Below the pieces are notes generated by a model. The model searched no databases, was not told the DNA's origin, and saw only the letters and a program-made list of their open reading frames with translations. Of a stretch of 64,000 nucleotides of DNA, positions 51,501-59,972 are shown one piece after another (positions within the stretch are counted from its first letter, which is position 1; each line of letters opens with the position of its first letter). Made by a program: the position numbers and the translations under genes. The stretch covers positions 1 through 64,000 of the forward strand of contig NZ_JAMLJN010000008.1 in NCBI RefSeq assembly GCF_023634865.1. Reading direction: 5' to 3'. This DNA is from Flavobacterium fragile. GTDB taxonomy: Bacteria; Bacteroidota; Bacteroidia; Flavobacteriales; Flavobacteriaceae.

Positions 51501-51752
51501 GTATATGATGCTTCTTTTGTAAAATTAAGAGAGTTAACATTAGGATTTAATTTCCCTGAAAAAATCTACAGCAAATTAAATTTAAACAATTTATCACTTT
51601 CTTTAGTAGGAAGAAATTTATGGATTATCCATAAAAACACTCCTTATTCAGATCCTGAAGCTGGTCTTAGTGCTGGTAATGTTCAAGGTAATCAATCAGG
51701 TGTTTATCCTGCAGTTAAGGAAATTGGTTTCAGTTTAAAATTTGAATTCTAA
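48507..51752 (+). CDS. SusC/RagA-type TonB-dependent transporter
   Basis: This 1081-residue outer-membrane receptor has a signal peptide ('MKSKIFGILALMLVLYGQIAFAQ'-type, cut about residue 22) and a carboxypeptidase-like N-terminal extension ('VSGKVSDSNGEPLVGVAVLV', about 28-105). A TonB box area ('LSEVVVTALGI') and the plug with 'NIIVRGYSSLYGNNQALIVIDG' and 'DIESLTVLKGAAATALYGSRA' follow, then a 22-stranded barrel ending 'GFSLKFEF'. It pairs with the SusD-like gene 11 bp downstream. The substrate is unknown. Confidence 0.95.
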   Translation: MKSKIFGILALMLVLYGQIAFAQTRTVSGKVSDSNGEPLVGVAVLVKGTSSGTQTDFEGNYSIKASNSQILVFKFLGMKTQEITASSTTLNVKMTDDTKELSEVVVTALGIKREKKALGYATQQVKGDDVSDTPTSNFVESLSGEVAGLDISSSGTMGGSANIIVRGYSSLYGNNQALIVIDGTPVNNETYNSSDQRTGRGGYDYGNAASDINPDDIESLTVLKGAAATALYGSRASNGAIIITTKKGKKGTGIGVTFNSSLTIGTVDKKTLPKYQDKYGAGYGPYYDDPTGYFSYFDFSGDGNDDLVVPFTEDASYGAPFDPNLLVYQWTSIFPQLPGYRIATPWVAGANNPNSIFEKALTNTNSVSFGKSDDKNSFRLGFTNKKQTGVMPNSEILRNTLTFSGSTKLNEKLKASIDFTYTDNRAKGRNGTGYDSRNPMQAFRQWWQTNVDLKQQKDAFFNTGQNITWNVNSVDDLSPIYTDNVYWTLYKNYQNDKRSRFTGNTSLTYEVNKWFNVLGRFAFDSYSETREERIEVGSADPSRYYVNNRTVSEINYDLMGNFNFDITSDLNFDGLVGINLRVNKLNSLGISTNGGIVTPGLFTLANTLNPITPDNIAKVDYTKKVDGIFAKAGLGYKGTYYLDATIRRDRSSTLPKNNNSYVYPSISSSVIFSNLVDFDWLNFGKLRINYAEVGSDTDPYNVFNTYDINSGFGGNASGSNPSVFNNANLKPEKSKDIETGLEFQLFNNRLGLDLSYYNRKTVNLITPLDVSTATGSSNLWLNAGDIENKGIEMVLSGAPIKTDNFSWDIKVNYAQNRSEVTRLAEGTEFIRLANAQGGISLGAQLGEPFGVIRGSDYVYHENGQPIIYTSTDAPSPSWIGKYARTSTNDKVIGNINPDWTGGIKNIFRYKNVNLSFLIDVQKGGDVFSLDTWYGYATGLYDFTAGTNHLGNPVRNTIANGGGLLLPGVNADGTPNTTVGDASQYTNGWGYARTPNAAHVYDASFVKLRELTLGFNFPEKIYSKLNLNNLSLSLVGRNLWIIHKNTPYSDPEAGLSAGNVQGNQSGVYPAVKEIGFSLKFEF

Positions 51753-51763
51753 AAAAAAATATT

Positions 51764-53179
51764 ATGAAAAAATTTATAGTTTTATTCTCTGTTTTATTTA
51801 TAGCCTCTTGTGCTAGTGATGAAACCTATGAAAATATCAATAGAGATCCAAACAAACCGACCAACTTATCAGCAGATGCATTATTTACATCTTCTATAAA
51901 GAGTTTGTTTGACCAAATGGAAAGCACAAATGTAAATACAAATGTGTTCAGATTATTTGCTCAATATTGGACAGAAACAACTTATATTGATGAAGCTAAT
52001 TATGATTTAGTAACCAGAAATATCCCTGGAAATCATTTTTCAGAATTATATAGAGATGTTCTTTATGATTTAAAAGATGCAAAATCAAAAGCAACCTCAG
52101 ATACTAAAAAAGGTATGATAGAAGTTTTAGAAGTGTACACATGGCAACAACTTGTTGATACCTATGGAAATATACCTTACAGCAATGCATTGCAAGGATC
52201 TTCTAATCCAACACCTTCATATGATGACGCAGCAACTATTTACGCTGATTTACTTATCAGAATTAATACAGCAATCACTCAATTAGATTCTAGCGACGAA
52301 GCTTTTGGATCATCTGACATCATTTATGGCGGAAACGTAAATAATTGGAAAAAATTTGCTAATTCTTTAAAACTAAAATTAGCAATGAGAATTGCTGATG
52401 TTTCATCAATGGCAGCACAATCTAAAAGCGCAGCTGAAGCAGCAATTTTAGCGGGTGTTTTCACTTCTAACAGCGATAATGCAACACTTGTTTATGAAAA
52501 TGCTACTCCTAACACCAATCCTATTTGGTTAGATTTAGTTCAGTCAGGTAGAAGTGACTTTGTTGTTGCAAATACAATTGTTGACTACATGAACACATTG
52601 AACGACCCAAGAAGAGCTTTCTATTTTGATGATAATTTAGGAGCTGGTGTATATTCAGGAGGTACTTACGGAGCAAGTAGTCCATTCTCAAACTTTACAC
52701 ATATTGGAGAAATGCTTCATGATCCAACTTTCAGAGGTGTTCTTATGGATTATGCAGAAGTAGAATTCTTGATTGCAGAAGCAAAAGAAAGAAATTACAC
52801 TGCTCCAGGAACAGCAGAATCTCATTACAATGCTGCAATTACTGCTTCTATGGAAGATTGGGGAGTGAGTGCTACTAACATAACAACTTATTTATCAAAT
52901 CCATCTGTTGCTTATACAACTGCATCTGGAACTTGGAGACAAAAAATTGGTTTACAATTTTGGTTAGCAATGTACAACAGAGGTTTTGAAGGATGGTCCG
53001 TTTACAGAAAATATGACGCACCAGTATTAAATGTAGCAGCGAGTTCAGGCTTACCTGTACCAACAAGATATACTTATCCTGTTAGTGAACAAACATTAAA
53101 CGGAATAAATTATCAAGCTGCAGCATCTCAAATTGGAGGCGATTTATTGTCAACTAAAATATTCTGGGACATTAATTAA
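51764..53179 (+). CDS. SusD/RagB-like surface lipoprotein
   Basis: This 471-residue lipoprotein has a signal peptide and lipobox 'LFIASC' (Cys16), placing it on the outer-membrane surface as lid of the SusC pore. The helical TPR-rich body of the SusD_2 type is visible: 'INRDPNKPTNL', 'WQQLVDTYGNIPYSNAL', 'YADLLIRINTAITQLDS', 'FANSLKLKLAMRIA' and 'EVEFLIAEAKERNY'. These proteins bind glycans or peptides for import; which one is not evident. No enzyme, sensor or anti-sigma gene accompanies the pair. Confidence 0.92.
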   Translation: MKKFIVLFSVLFIASCASDETYENINRDPNKPTNLSADALFTSSIKSLFDQMESTNVNTNVFRLFAQYWTETTYIDEANYDLVTRNIPGNHFSELYRDVLYDLKDAKSKATSDTKKGMIEVLEVYTWQQLVDTYGNIPYSNALQGSSNPTPSYDDAATIYADLLIRINTAITQLDSSDEAFGSSDIIYGGNVNNWKKFANSLKLKLAMRIADVSSMAAQSKSAAEAAILAGVFTSNSDNATLVYENATPNTNPIWLDLVQSGRSDFVVANTIVDYMNTLNDPRRAFYFDDNLGAGVYSGGTYGASSPFSNFTHIGEMLHDPTFRGVLMDYAEVEFLIAEAKERNYTAPGTAESHYNAAITASMEDWGVSATNITTYLSNPSVAYTTASGTWRQKIGLQFWLAMYNRGFEGWSVYRKYDAPVLNVAASSGLPVPTRYTYPVSEQTLNGINYQAAASQIGGDLLSTKIFWDIN

Positions 53180-53201
53180 TTTATTTTGTAGTTATATTAC
53201 T

Positions 53202-53232
53202 AAAACCATCACTGCATAAGTGATGGTTTTTC
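53202..53232 (+). terminator. Terminator of the susCD unit
   Basis: The 12-bp stem AAAACCATCACT (53202-53213) with AGTGATGGTTTT (53219-53230) and a five-base loop is followed by T. It lies 23 bp past the SusD stop and just before the rlmB -7 box. Confidence 0.9.
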
Positions 53233-53234
53233 TT

Positions 53235-53242
53235 TATATTTG
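53235..53242 (+). promoter_or_regulatory. Putative -7 box (TATATTTG) of rlmB
   Basis: A perfect TAnnTTTG lies only four bases before the ATG at 53247. If used, the transcript would start at or next to the start codon. No -33 element fits, because the terminator hairpin occupies the upstream space. Confidence 0.45.
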
Positions 53243-53246
53243 CCTC

Positions 53247-53981
53247 ATGGAAAAAGACAACCAAATATTCGGAATTAGAGCAATAATTGAAGCAATAAAC
53301 GCTAAAAAGGAAATTGACAAAGTATTCGTTCAAAAAGATGCGCAAGGCGACTTGATGCAAGACTTGATGAAAACGATGAAAAGAAACAACATCAACTTTT
53401 CCTATGTTCCTGTTGAAAAACTAAACCGATTAACACCAAATAACCATCAAGGTGCGGTGGCAACCATTGCTCCTATTTCTTTTGTTGCATTAGAAACCTT
53501 GGTTGAAAGTGTTATTGAAAGCGGTAAAAAACCTTTATTCATTATTTTAGACCAATTGTCAGATGCGCGAAACTTTGGCGCTATTATCCGAACAGCAGAA
53601 TGTACAGGTGTTGATGGAATCATCATCCAAAAACAAGGTTCAGCTCCTGTGAATGGTGATACCGTTAAAACTTCGGCTGGGGCAGTTTTTAATGTGCCAA
53701 TTTGTAAAGTCGACCACATTAAAGACGCTATTTTCTATTTGCAAGGAAGCGGCATCAAAACCGTTGCAGCAACTGAAAAAACAGACCAACACATTTACGA
53801 CATCAACTTCAACGAAGGCGTTGCCATCATTATGGGTAGCGAAGACCGAGGTGTAAATCCTTCGGTATTGAAAATTGTAGATGAAAAAGCAAAATTACCA
53901 ATGTTTGGAACTATTGAATCATTAAATGTTTCGGTAGCTTGCGGTGCTTTTTTATATGAGGCGTTGAGACAGAGAATGTAG
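53247..53981 (+). CDS. rlmB: 23S rRNA 2'-O-methyltransferase (RlmB type, SpoU family)
   Basis: This 244-residue protein, from the ATG at 53247, has an N-terminal substrate-binding domain ('IFGIRAIIEAINAKKEIDKV') and the trefoil-knot SPOUT methyltransferase domain. The latter shows motif 1 'ILDQLSDARNFGAIIRTAEC', motif 2 'IIMGSEDRGVNPSVLK' and motif 3 'IESLNVSVACGAFLYEALR'. RlmB methylates G2251 in the P-loop of 23S rRNA; a related target cannot be excluded. An earlier ATG at 53220 lies inside the upstream terminator and promoter. Confidence 0.93.
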   Translation: MEKDNQIFGIRAIIEAINAKKEIDKVFVQKDAQGDLMQDLMKTMKRNNINFSYVPVEKLNRLTPNNHQGAVATIAPISFVALETLVESVIESGKKPLFIILDQLSDARNFGAIIRTAECTGVDGIIIQKQGSAPVNGDTVKTSAGAVFNVPICKVDHIKDAIFYLQGSGIKTVAATEKTDQHIYDINFNEGVAIIMGSEDRGVNPSVLKIVDEKAKLPMFGTIESLNVSVACGAFLYEALRQRM

Positions 53982-54034
53982 TTCAGTGTTCAAAATTAAT
54001 AGTTAAATGGTAATAATAAACAATTTTGAAAATT

Positions 54035-54397
54035 ATGGGTAAAAATAAAACTTTCGGAATATTATTTATTGTAACTATTATATTTCTTTCATTTTCTTTA
54101 CGAGGAAAATTGTCTGGTGAAAAATTTGATAGCAAAAAATGGAAAAACTGGACAGAATCTGAAATGGAATTTTCAACTCGTTGGGACATGATGAATAGCC
54201 TACGTAACAATCACGATCTAAAAGGAAAAACCAAAAATGAAATTATTAATCTTTTAGGAAAACCTGAATTTGAAGAAACTAATTCCGAATTTAGTTATTA
54301 TTTAGGCTATTCAGGAAGAGGCATAAATACAGGGAGATTAATATTTTACATTGGTCTTGATGGAAAAATTTGTGATTTTAAAGTTTATCAAGGATAA
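54035..54397 (+). CDS. Small secreted or membrane-anchored protein with BamE-like segment
   Basis: This 120-residue protein starts at the ATG at 54035 (a TTG at 54026 would add three residues). An N-terminal hydrophobic helix ('FGILFIVTIIFLSFSL') is a signal or anchor. The C-terminal half has 'LKGKTKNEIINLLGKPEFEE' and ends 'LDGKICDFKVYQG', the motif order of SmpA/BamE-like domains in small Bacteroidota proteins. No function can be given. It lies between rlmB and the convergent rhomboid gene. Confidence 0.7.
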   Translation: MGKNKTFGILFIVTIIFLSFSLRGKLSGEKFDSKKWKNWTESEMEFSTRWDMMNSLRNNHDLKGKTKNEIINLLGKPEFEETNSEFSYYLGYSGRGINTGRLIFYIGLDGKICDFKVYQG

Positions 54398-54468
54398 TTT
54401 CATTCAACCATTTTAATTTAAAATAATAAATTATTCGTGATGAGTTGTAAGTTTTAAACTAAACAACT

Positions 54469-55221
54469 TCATTTCTTCCCACCTAAAAACTCATAAACCA
54501 CTTTCATAGAAGAACTAAAGTACTCTTTAATCACTTCTTCTGGTTTTGGTAGTGGATTGAAATTTCCTTTTTCGTCAAAGTTTTTCATAAATGGATCGAG
54601 TTCTGGATTGAAATCGGGTTTTTCCCATTCGTAGAAAATAGGTTTTGAAAATTGAGGCGTTTTTAAAACTAAGGCTAAGGCTAATCCCACAAGAAATCCT
54701 GCTAAATGTCCTTCCCACGAAATACCTTCTTTTACACTTGGAAACATATACCAAACACTTCCGCCGTATAAAATTACGATGGTAAATGATAAAGCCACTA
54801 ATCGGTAATATTTGGTAAAAATGCCTTTGAAGAAAATAAAACTCACTAAAGCATAAATTAATCCACTGGCGCCAATGTGGTAACTTGGTCTTCCTAACAA
54901 CCATGTCCCTAATCCTGAAAAGAGAATACCTAAAAATAACACTACAAACGATTGTTCTTTGTAGAAATATCTTAAAATAGGCAACAATACCAATAACGCA
55001 AAAGAATTATTTGCCAAATGCTCAATATCGCCATGGAGAAATGGACTAAAAAGAATTCCTTTCAATCCATATACTTCTCTTGGATAAATTCCAAAATGCG
55101 ACAAATTATCTTGAAATTGCATTTCATACCAGAAAACTAACCACAAAGTCAACACAAAAAATAACGGTAATAAAATAACCGTTTTTGTAAACTGAAAAGG
55201 ATTATCGTGCTGTTTTTCCAT
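54469..55221 (-). CDS. Rhomboid-family intramembrane serine protease
   Basis: This 250-residue protein has six hydrophobic segments. The catalytic Ser is in 'HIGASGLIYALVSF' (TM4) and the catalytic His in 'SWEGHLAGFLVGLAL' (TM6), so the dyad is complete. The L1-loop Trp-Arg of most rhomboids is not obvious. A soluble C-terminal tail of about 65 residues ('NPELDPFMKNFDEKGNFNPLP') follows. The substrate is unknown. A TATCTTTG box is present upstream. Confidence 0.88.
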   Translation of the reverse strand: MEKQHDNPFQFTKTVILLPLFFVLTLWLVFWYEMQFQDNLSHFGIYPREVYGLKGILFSPFLHGDIEHLANNSFALLVLLPILRYFYKEQSFVVLFLGILFSGLGTWLLGRPSYHIGASGLIYALVSFIFFKGIFTKYYRLVALSFTIVILYGGSVWYMFPSVKEGISWEGHLAGFLVGLALALVLKTPQFSKPIFYEWEKPDFNPELDPFMKNFDEKGNFNPLPKPEEVIKEYFSSSMKVVYEFLGGKK

Positions 55222-55234
55222 ATTGAATTGAATT

Positions 55235-55242
55235 CAAAGATA
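55235..55242 (-). promoter_or_regulatory. Putative -7 box (TATCTTTG) of the rhomboid gene
   Basis: A minus-strand match to TAnnTTTG lies 13 bases before the ATG at 55221. The divergent rarA start is 52 bases away. Confidence 0.4.
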
Positions 55243-55293
55243 AAGCCAAAATTATTTCTATGCACATTTGTCATAAAATTGTAATTTTACGTC

Positions 55294-56583
55294 ATGAATC
55301 AACCACTAGCAGAACGCATTCGACCACAACAATTATCGGATTACATCAGCCAATTGCATTTAGTTGGACCTGAGGGCTCGTTAATACAACAAATAGCCAA
55401 AGGATTAATTCCAAGTTTGATTTTATGGGGACCACCAGGAACAGGAAAAACCACCTTAGCACAAATAATGGCGCAAGAAAGTAAACGTCCGTTTTACCAA
55501 CTGAGTGCGATACATTCAGGTGTTAAAGATATTCGTGAAGTGATTGAAAAAGCGAAACAAAGTAGCGGTTTATTCACTGCAAAAAATCCAATTTTATTTA
55601 TTGATGAGATTCATCGTTTTTCTAAATCTCAACAAGATTCTTTGTTGGCAGCAGTGGAAAAAGGTTGGGTTACTTTAATTGGTGCTACCACTGAAAATCC
55701 GAGTTTTGAAGTCATTCCCGCTTTATTGTCAAGATGTCAGGTTTATGTTTTGAATGCGTTTACCAAAGAAGATTTAGAAGCTTTATTGCATCGTGCGATG
55801 AAAACCGATGTAGAACTTCAAAAGAAAAATATCCAATTAAAAGAAACCGAAGCTCTATTACGTCTTTCTGGCGGAGATGGTAGAAAATTATTAAACATTT
55901 TCGAATTAGTTATTAATGCTACCGATACTTCGACAAGCTCAGCACCCATTGAGATCACAAATGAGAGAGTCATGCAATTGGTTCAAAAAAACACCGTGTT
56001 GTATGATAAAACTGGTGAACAACATTATGATATAGTCTCAGCTTTTATAAAATCGATTCGTGGAAGCGACCCCAATGGCGCTGTGTATTGGTTAGCTAGA
56101 ATGATTGAAGGTGGTGAAGATGTAAAATTCATTGCCCGAAGAATGCTGATTTTAGCTAGTGAAGATATCGGAAATGCGAATCCAACAGCTTTAATTATGG
56201 CTAACAATACGTTTCAGGCCGTTACCACAATTGGTTATCCAGAGAGCAGAATAATTCTGAGTCAATGTGCAATTTATTTAGCAACTTCAGCAAAAAGTAA
56301 CGCTAGTTATATGGCAATTGGTAAAGCGCAACAACTCGTAAAACAAACAGGTGATTTACCTGTTCCAATTCATTTAAGAAATGCACCAACCAAGCTAATG
56401 AAAGAATTAGGTTATGGAGAAGAATATAAATATTCTCATGATTTTCCAAACAACTTTGCCGAACAAGAATTTTTACCAACCGAAATTTCCGAAACAAAAT
56501 TCTTTGAGCCAGGAGAAAATGCTCGTGAAAAGGAATTACGTCAGTTTTTAAAGAATCGTTGGAAAGACAAATATGGTTATTAA
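55294..56583 (+). CDS. rarA: Replication-associated recombination protein A (RarA/MgsA)
   Basis: This 429-residue AAA+ ATPase is related to clamp loaders and acts at stalled replication forks. It shows '[20 protein letters not shown]', Walker A '[14 protein letters not shown]', Walker B '[16 protein letters not shown]' and sensor 1 '[14 protein letters not shown]'. The C-terminal tetramerisation domain includes '[22 protein letters not shown]' and 'LAQEDIGNA'-type '[14 protein letters not shown]'. The length is normal. Confidence 0.97.
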   Translation: MNQPLAERIRPQQLSDYISQLHLVGPEGSLIQQIAKGLIPSLILWGPPGTGKTTLAQIMAQESKRPFYQLSAIHSGVKDIREVIEKAKQSSGLFTAKNPILFIDEIHRFSKSQQDSLLAAVEKGWVTLIGATTENPSFEVIPALLSRCQVYVLNAFTKEDLEALLHRAMKTDVELQKKNIQLKETEALLRLSGGDGRKLLNIFELVINATDTSTSSAPIEITNERVMQLVQKNTVLYDKTGEQHYDIVSAFIKSIRGSDPNGAVYWLARMIEGGEDVKFIARRMLILASEDIGNANPTALIMANNTFQAVTTIGYPESRIILSQCAIYLATSAKSNASYMAIGKAQQLVKQTGDLPVPIHLRNAPTKLMKELGYGEEYKYSHDFPNNFAEQEFLPTEISETKFFEPGENAREKELRQFLKNRWKDKYGY

Positions 56584-56600
56584 CATGAAACTAAGTTAAA

Positions 56601-57338
56601 TTAAAACTTTACTTCAACCTTTTCTGAAAATAATTTTTCCCCTTCATAATACTCGAAGTACCAATTCTCATTTTTCTTAATTAAAACCCCAGATTTATCA
56701 CTTTTCTGTGCAAAATAAGTGTTACTAACCGATGTTTTCATCAAGATAAACATGGTTTCTGGTGTATCATTTACAAGTTTAAAACCATTGTTAATCGGTA
56801 TGGCAAATAGCTGGTCATTTGAACTTTCTATTTTTACGCCACTATTCAAGTTGTCATTAATATTTGACACTACAACGACTTCTTTTGGAGGCACTACCGC
56901 TTCTAGATTATTTTCGGTTTTAAAATTTAATTTATTTTTCAAAGAAGATAACGTTTGTCTAAAAGTAATAGTGTAAGCATTTTTATAATTTTTTTCTCTA
57001 CTAGATGCTAATTCACTTTTTAATAAAACACTATTTGTACAATCTTTTATTTCAAAATAAATTTTAGTTAAAAACATAGTATTGGTTTCAACTGGAAGAG
57101 CATAAAGAGCTAAGCATCTATTTCTTAGTAAATCATCTGGAAATTTTTCATTATCATAAAAAACCTCAAAACCTTCACTTTGAAAAAATTTCTTTGTTAG
57201 TTCATTTAAATCATATTTATTAGCCTCATCCAAAAAAGAAAATTGTGACGGAACAATAATATACTTATAATTTTCTTGAGCAAATGCAAATGAAAATGAA
57301 AATCCAATTAGTAATAATAGTAAAACTGATTTCTTCAC
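56601..57338 (-). CDS. Conserved exported protein of unknown function
   Basis: This 245-residue protein has a clear signal peptide ('MKKSVLLLLLIGFSFSFAFAQ', cut near residue 20). The first half ('YKYIIVPSQFSFLDEANKYDL', 'FFQSEGFEVFYDNEKFPDDL') has an alpha/beta look; the last 70 residues ('LFAIPINNGFKLVNDTPETMF') look like a small beta domain. I know similar genes in Flavobacteriia only as hypothetical. It starts 2 bp after the end of the HAD gene, so they share a transcript. Confidence 0.75.
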   Translation of the reverse strand: MKKSVLLLLLIGFSFSFAFAQENYKYIIVPSQFSFLDEANKYDLNELTKKFFQSEGFEVFYDNEKFPDDLLRNRCLALYALPVETNTMFLTKIYFEIKDCTNSVLLKSELASSREKNYKNAYTITFRQTLSSLKNKLNFKTENNLEAVVPPKEVVVVSNINDNLNSGVKIESSNDQLFAIPINNGFKLVNDTPETMFILMKTSVSNTYFAQKSDKSGVLIKKNENWYFEYYEGEKLFSEKVEVKF

Positions 57339-57340
57339 AA

Positions 57341-58033
57341 CTATAATATATTTTTTAATTCTAATAAATGTTTGACCTGAAAAACAGGATTTTCGACTTC
57401 AATATTTTGCTCGTTGAAAAAAACAGCTTCAATCCCAGCCTCTAGAGCCCCCATGATATCAGCTTCATAGCTATCCCCTATCATTAAGCTTTCTTCTCTT
57501 AAAGCGTTAGCCAAAGATAAGGCAAAATCAAATATTTTGCGATGTGGTTTTTTTACACCGGCCATTTCTGAATTTGTGATCGTTTCAAAATAATGATCGA
57601 TTTTAGAATTCTTCATTTTTTTGGTTTGAACCGATGCAAAACCATTGGTTATAATATGTAATTGATACTTTGGTTTTAAATAATCTAACAACTCAATTGC
57701 TCCATCAAAAAGATGATTAAATTCTGGTAAATATTTGATATATTCATCTGATAGATGATGAATTAAATTATCGGAGATTTCAATTTGTAATGCATCAAAA
57801 ACATCTTTTAAACGATAGTAACGTAAATCGTCGTGGGTAATTTGATTGTCTTGATACAATTTCCAATAATATTGATTTCTTGGAATATAAATATTCAAAA
57901 AATCGGATAATTCAATATTAAATCCTTGTTGTTTAAAAATGGTATCAAATGCAAATCCAGAATTCTTATCAAAATCCCAAAGCGTGTGATCTAAATCGAA
58001 AAAAAGATGCTTTTTATGATGGAATGGTTTCAT
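57341..58033 (-). CDS. yjjG: YjjG-family noncanonical pyrimidine nucleotidase (HAD)
   Basis: This 230-residue HAD hydrolase has motif I 'LFFDLDHTLWDFDKNS' (nucleophile Asp), motif II 'LHIITNGFAS', motif III Lys in 'AGVKKPHRKIF' and motif IV 'SLMIGDSYEADIMGALEAG'. The YjjG subgroup removes modified pyrimidine nucleotides from the pool; this substrate range is taken from the family. A helical cap lies between motifs I and II (about residues 20-95). It is first of a two-gene unit with the exported protein at 56601. Confidence 0.88.
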   Translation of the reverse strand: MKPFHHKKHLFFDLDHTLWDFDKNSGFAFDTIFKQQGFNIELSDFLNIYIPRNQYYWKLYQDNQITHDDLRYYRLKDVFDALQIEISDNLIHHLSDEYIKYLPEFNHLFDGAIELLDYLKPKYQLHIITNGFASVQTKKMKNSKIDHYFETITNSEMAGVKKPHRKIFDFALSLANALREESLMIGDSYEADIMGALEAGIEAVFFNEQNIEVENPVFQVKHLLELKNIL

Positions 58034-58204
58034 TTTTATTTTTTAATACGAATTTTCAAATTGTCACCCATTTTGAATTTAGGGATTGTTTTAATATGCT
58101 ACTTATTTCTTAGCCAAGCTTATTCAAGCCCAGATGGCACGACACCTTGTATAGCAGACAGTAGTCCTTTAACTGGGCTCAGATTTAGTATGTCGAGTCA
58201 TTAA
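58034..58204. other. Spacer with GC-richer inverted repeat, possible small RNA or leader
   Basis: This stretch upstream of the HAD gene is visibly richer in G+C from about 58110 to 58200 than neighbouring spacers. It contains AGCCCAG and CTGGGCT about 38 bases apart (around 58127-58178). A 65-codon plus-strand frame over it overlaps the start of the HAD gene and resembles no family I know. It could be a structured RNA or an RNA leader of the HAD gene. Confidence 0.3.
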
Positions 58205-58208
58205 AAAA

Positions 58209-58226
58209 AGCCCAAACAAATGGGCT
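58209..58226 (-). terminator. Terminator of the DUF3299-like gene
   Basis: The stem AGCCCA (58209-58214) with TGGGCT (58221-58226), loop of six, is followed on the minus strand by seven T. It lies six bp past the stop at 58232. Confidence 0.75.
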
Positions 58227-58231
58227 TCTGT

Positions 58232-58720
58232 TTATTTACTTTGCGATATAATTTCAGCATTTTCAATATGATAAATCCAATCTTCAACATCGGTTTCGTT
58301 GTATCTGAAGGTCCCTTTTAAAGTAACATAAGTATCGGTTTTTAATTTTGGAGTTGTTCCTTTAAATTTAATACCCGCAATAGTTTCTGGTCCCGATTTT
58401 CCACAGAAGAAACAAGCTGCAAATACGTTTTTACTCAACGCATAATTTTTGTTGTCAATTGGCACGATAAATCCGCTCATGTAAACGGTTTTCTTTTGCA
58501 TCATTTTTAGTTTCATATTAACTTGTGGAAATTCTACTTCGCCATAAGTTGCATGTTTTTTTCTGGTGTATTTGATGTCACCCAACATTTTCCAAGTTAA
58601 GGTATCATTTGCAACCGAAGTCTTTACAACAGATTTTATAGTTGTAGTTTTAGAATCGCTGAAACTCATTAAGGAAATAAAAACTACGAAAGCTAAAATT
58701 AATTTAATATAATTACGCAT
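58232..58720 (-). CDS. DUF3299-like secreted protein linked to an ABC exporter
   Basis: This 162-residue protein has a signal peptide ('MRNYIKLILAFVVFISLMSFSDS'-type, about 22 residues). The mature part has the DUF3299 pattern 'YMSGFIVPIDNKNYALSKNV' and 'AACFFCGKSGPETIAGIKFKG', with a Cys-x-x-Cys pair that might bind a metal or be redox-active, and a closing OB-like strand set. The start overlaps the end of the permease gene by 8 bp, so it is the last member of an ATPase-permease-DUF3299 operon. Confidence 0.7.
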   Translation of the reverse strand: MRNYIKLILAFVVFISLMSFSDSKTTTIKSVVKTSVANDTLTWKMLGDIKYTRKKHATYGEVEFPQVNMKLKMMQKKTVYMSGFIVPIDNKNYALSKNVFAACFFCGKSGPETIAGIKFKGTTPKLKTDTYVTLKGTFRYNETDVEDWIYHIENAEIISQSK

Positions 58721-59972
58721 TGGCTAATGTTTTTGAAATGTTTAAATTATAAGCTTTGACCGCCGGAATAACCGCCGCTAAAAAGCCCACAAATATAGTT
58801 AGTAAAAATAAAGTTCCTTCTTTCTCCCAAATAAATTCGTAAGGATTAAAACTCATTTTGAAATCTTCTTCTGCCGAATTCGACAACATACTTAATCCCA
58901 CTCTTCCCAAAATCGTACCAAAAACAAATCCAACCACACATAAAAGCAAACTTTCAATCATTACTACTTTAAGAAGTTGTAATCTTTTAGCACCGTTGAC
59001 ACGCATTAAAGCAAATTCGTTTTTACGTTCTTTTAATGTATTGTAAAGCGCTATGAAAATAGAAATTCCTGAAATCAGCATAATTCCGTATGCTAAATAT
59101 TGTAATGCTGAAATCCCAATTCCAAATAAAGAAAACAAACGATTTACTTCGATTGCTGGAGAAGCAACTTGCATTTTTGTGTTTTGTGCTATAATTCTAG
59201 GCCAAGTTACAATTCCCATTTTGTTGCGGAATTTTAATAAAACCGCTGTAATTTCCATTCTAGGTTCATCTAAAGTCATGTCTGCTTCTTCATGATGTTC
59301 TTCGCCTTCTACATGAACATGACCTTCTTCGCCGTGAGCGGGATTTTCTTCTGCACCATGACTTCCGTGCATTTGCCAAACGCTTGGAATCGTACATAAA
59401 ATCAAATTATCAACAACTTTGCCTGTTGGTTTTACTATTCCCACAACTTTATAAGCGTAATGTTCATGAACTTCTCCTTCAGCTGCATCACCGTGTGAAC
59501 CGAAGAACTCATCACCAATTTTTAAGCTTAATTTTTGAGCAATATCACTTCCAATTACGACTTCAAAATTCTTTTCAAAAAGTTTTCCTTCGGAGATTTC
59601 GGCTCCGTATTTTTCTAAATAATCGGGTGTTGTTCCTAAGATTTTATAACCACGATAATTGTCGCCAAAGGCTAACGGAATTGCTTTTTGAACAAAAGGA
59701 TGTTGCATCCAAACTTTTGCCGAATCGTAACTAATATTTCCTGTTGGAGCATCTACTTGATAAACTGCAGATAAAATCAATTGCAATGGACTTCCTTGTG
59801 CGCCCATTACTAAATCAACTCCGTCAATATTACTGGAAAATTTTTCTTCAAATTGCTTTTCGACCAAGATTAAAGTCGTAATAATCGCAACACTTGAGGT
59901 CAGCAAAACAACACTCAAGATGGTATTTAATGGTTTGAACCATATATTTTTCCATGCTAATTTTGCTATCAT
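58713..59972 (-). CDS. FtsX/MacB-type ABC transporter permease with His-rich loop
   Basis: This 419-residue permease has one N-terminal membrane helix (about residues 17-37), a large periplasmic domain, and three helices near the C-terminus (about 285-310, 335-360, 392-412), the FtsX topology. The periplasmic domain contains a His/Glu-rich insertion: seven His between residues 202 and 227 and three more at 160, 169 and 171. Such loops usually bind Zn2+, Cu or Ni. It overlaps the ATPase gene by 4 bp and the DUF3299-like gene by 8 bp. Type VII ABC systems of this shape act by mechanotransmission or lipoprotein/substrate extrusion from the periplasm. Confidence 0.85.
   Translation of the reverse strand: MIAKLAWKNIWFKPLNTILSVVLLTSSVAIITTLILVEKQFEEKFSSNIDGVDLVMGAQGSPLQLILSAVYQVDAPTGNISYDSAKVWMQHPFVQKAIPLAFGDNYRGYKILGTTPDYLEKYGAEISEGKLFEKNFEVVIGSDIAQKLSLKIGDEFFGSHGDAAEGEVHEHYAYKVVGIVKPTGKVVDNLILCTIPSVWQMHGSHGAEENPAHGEEGHVHVEGEEHHEEADMTLDEPRMEITAVLLKFRNKMGIVTWPRIIAQNTKMQVASPAIEVNRLFSLFGIGISALQYLAYGIMLISGISIFIALYNTLKERKNEFALMRVNGAKRLQLLKVVMIESLLLCVVGFVFGTILGRVGLSMLSNSAEEDFKMSFNPYEFIWEKEGTLFLLTIFVGFLAAVIPAVKAYNLNISKTLANA

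Noticed and set aside
58007..58204. 65-codon plus-strand frame
   Set aside because: It overlaps the 5' end of the HAD gene on the opposite strand and has no recognisable domain; kept only as an unexplained spacer.
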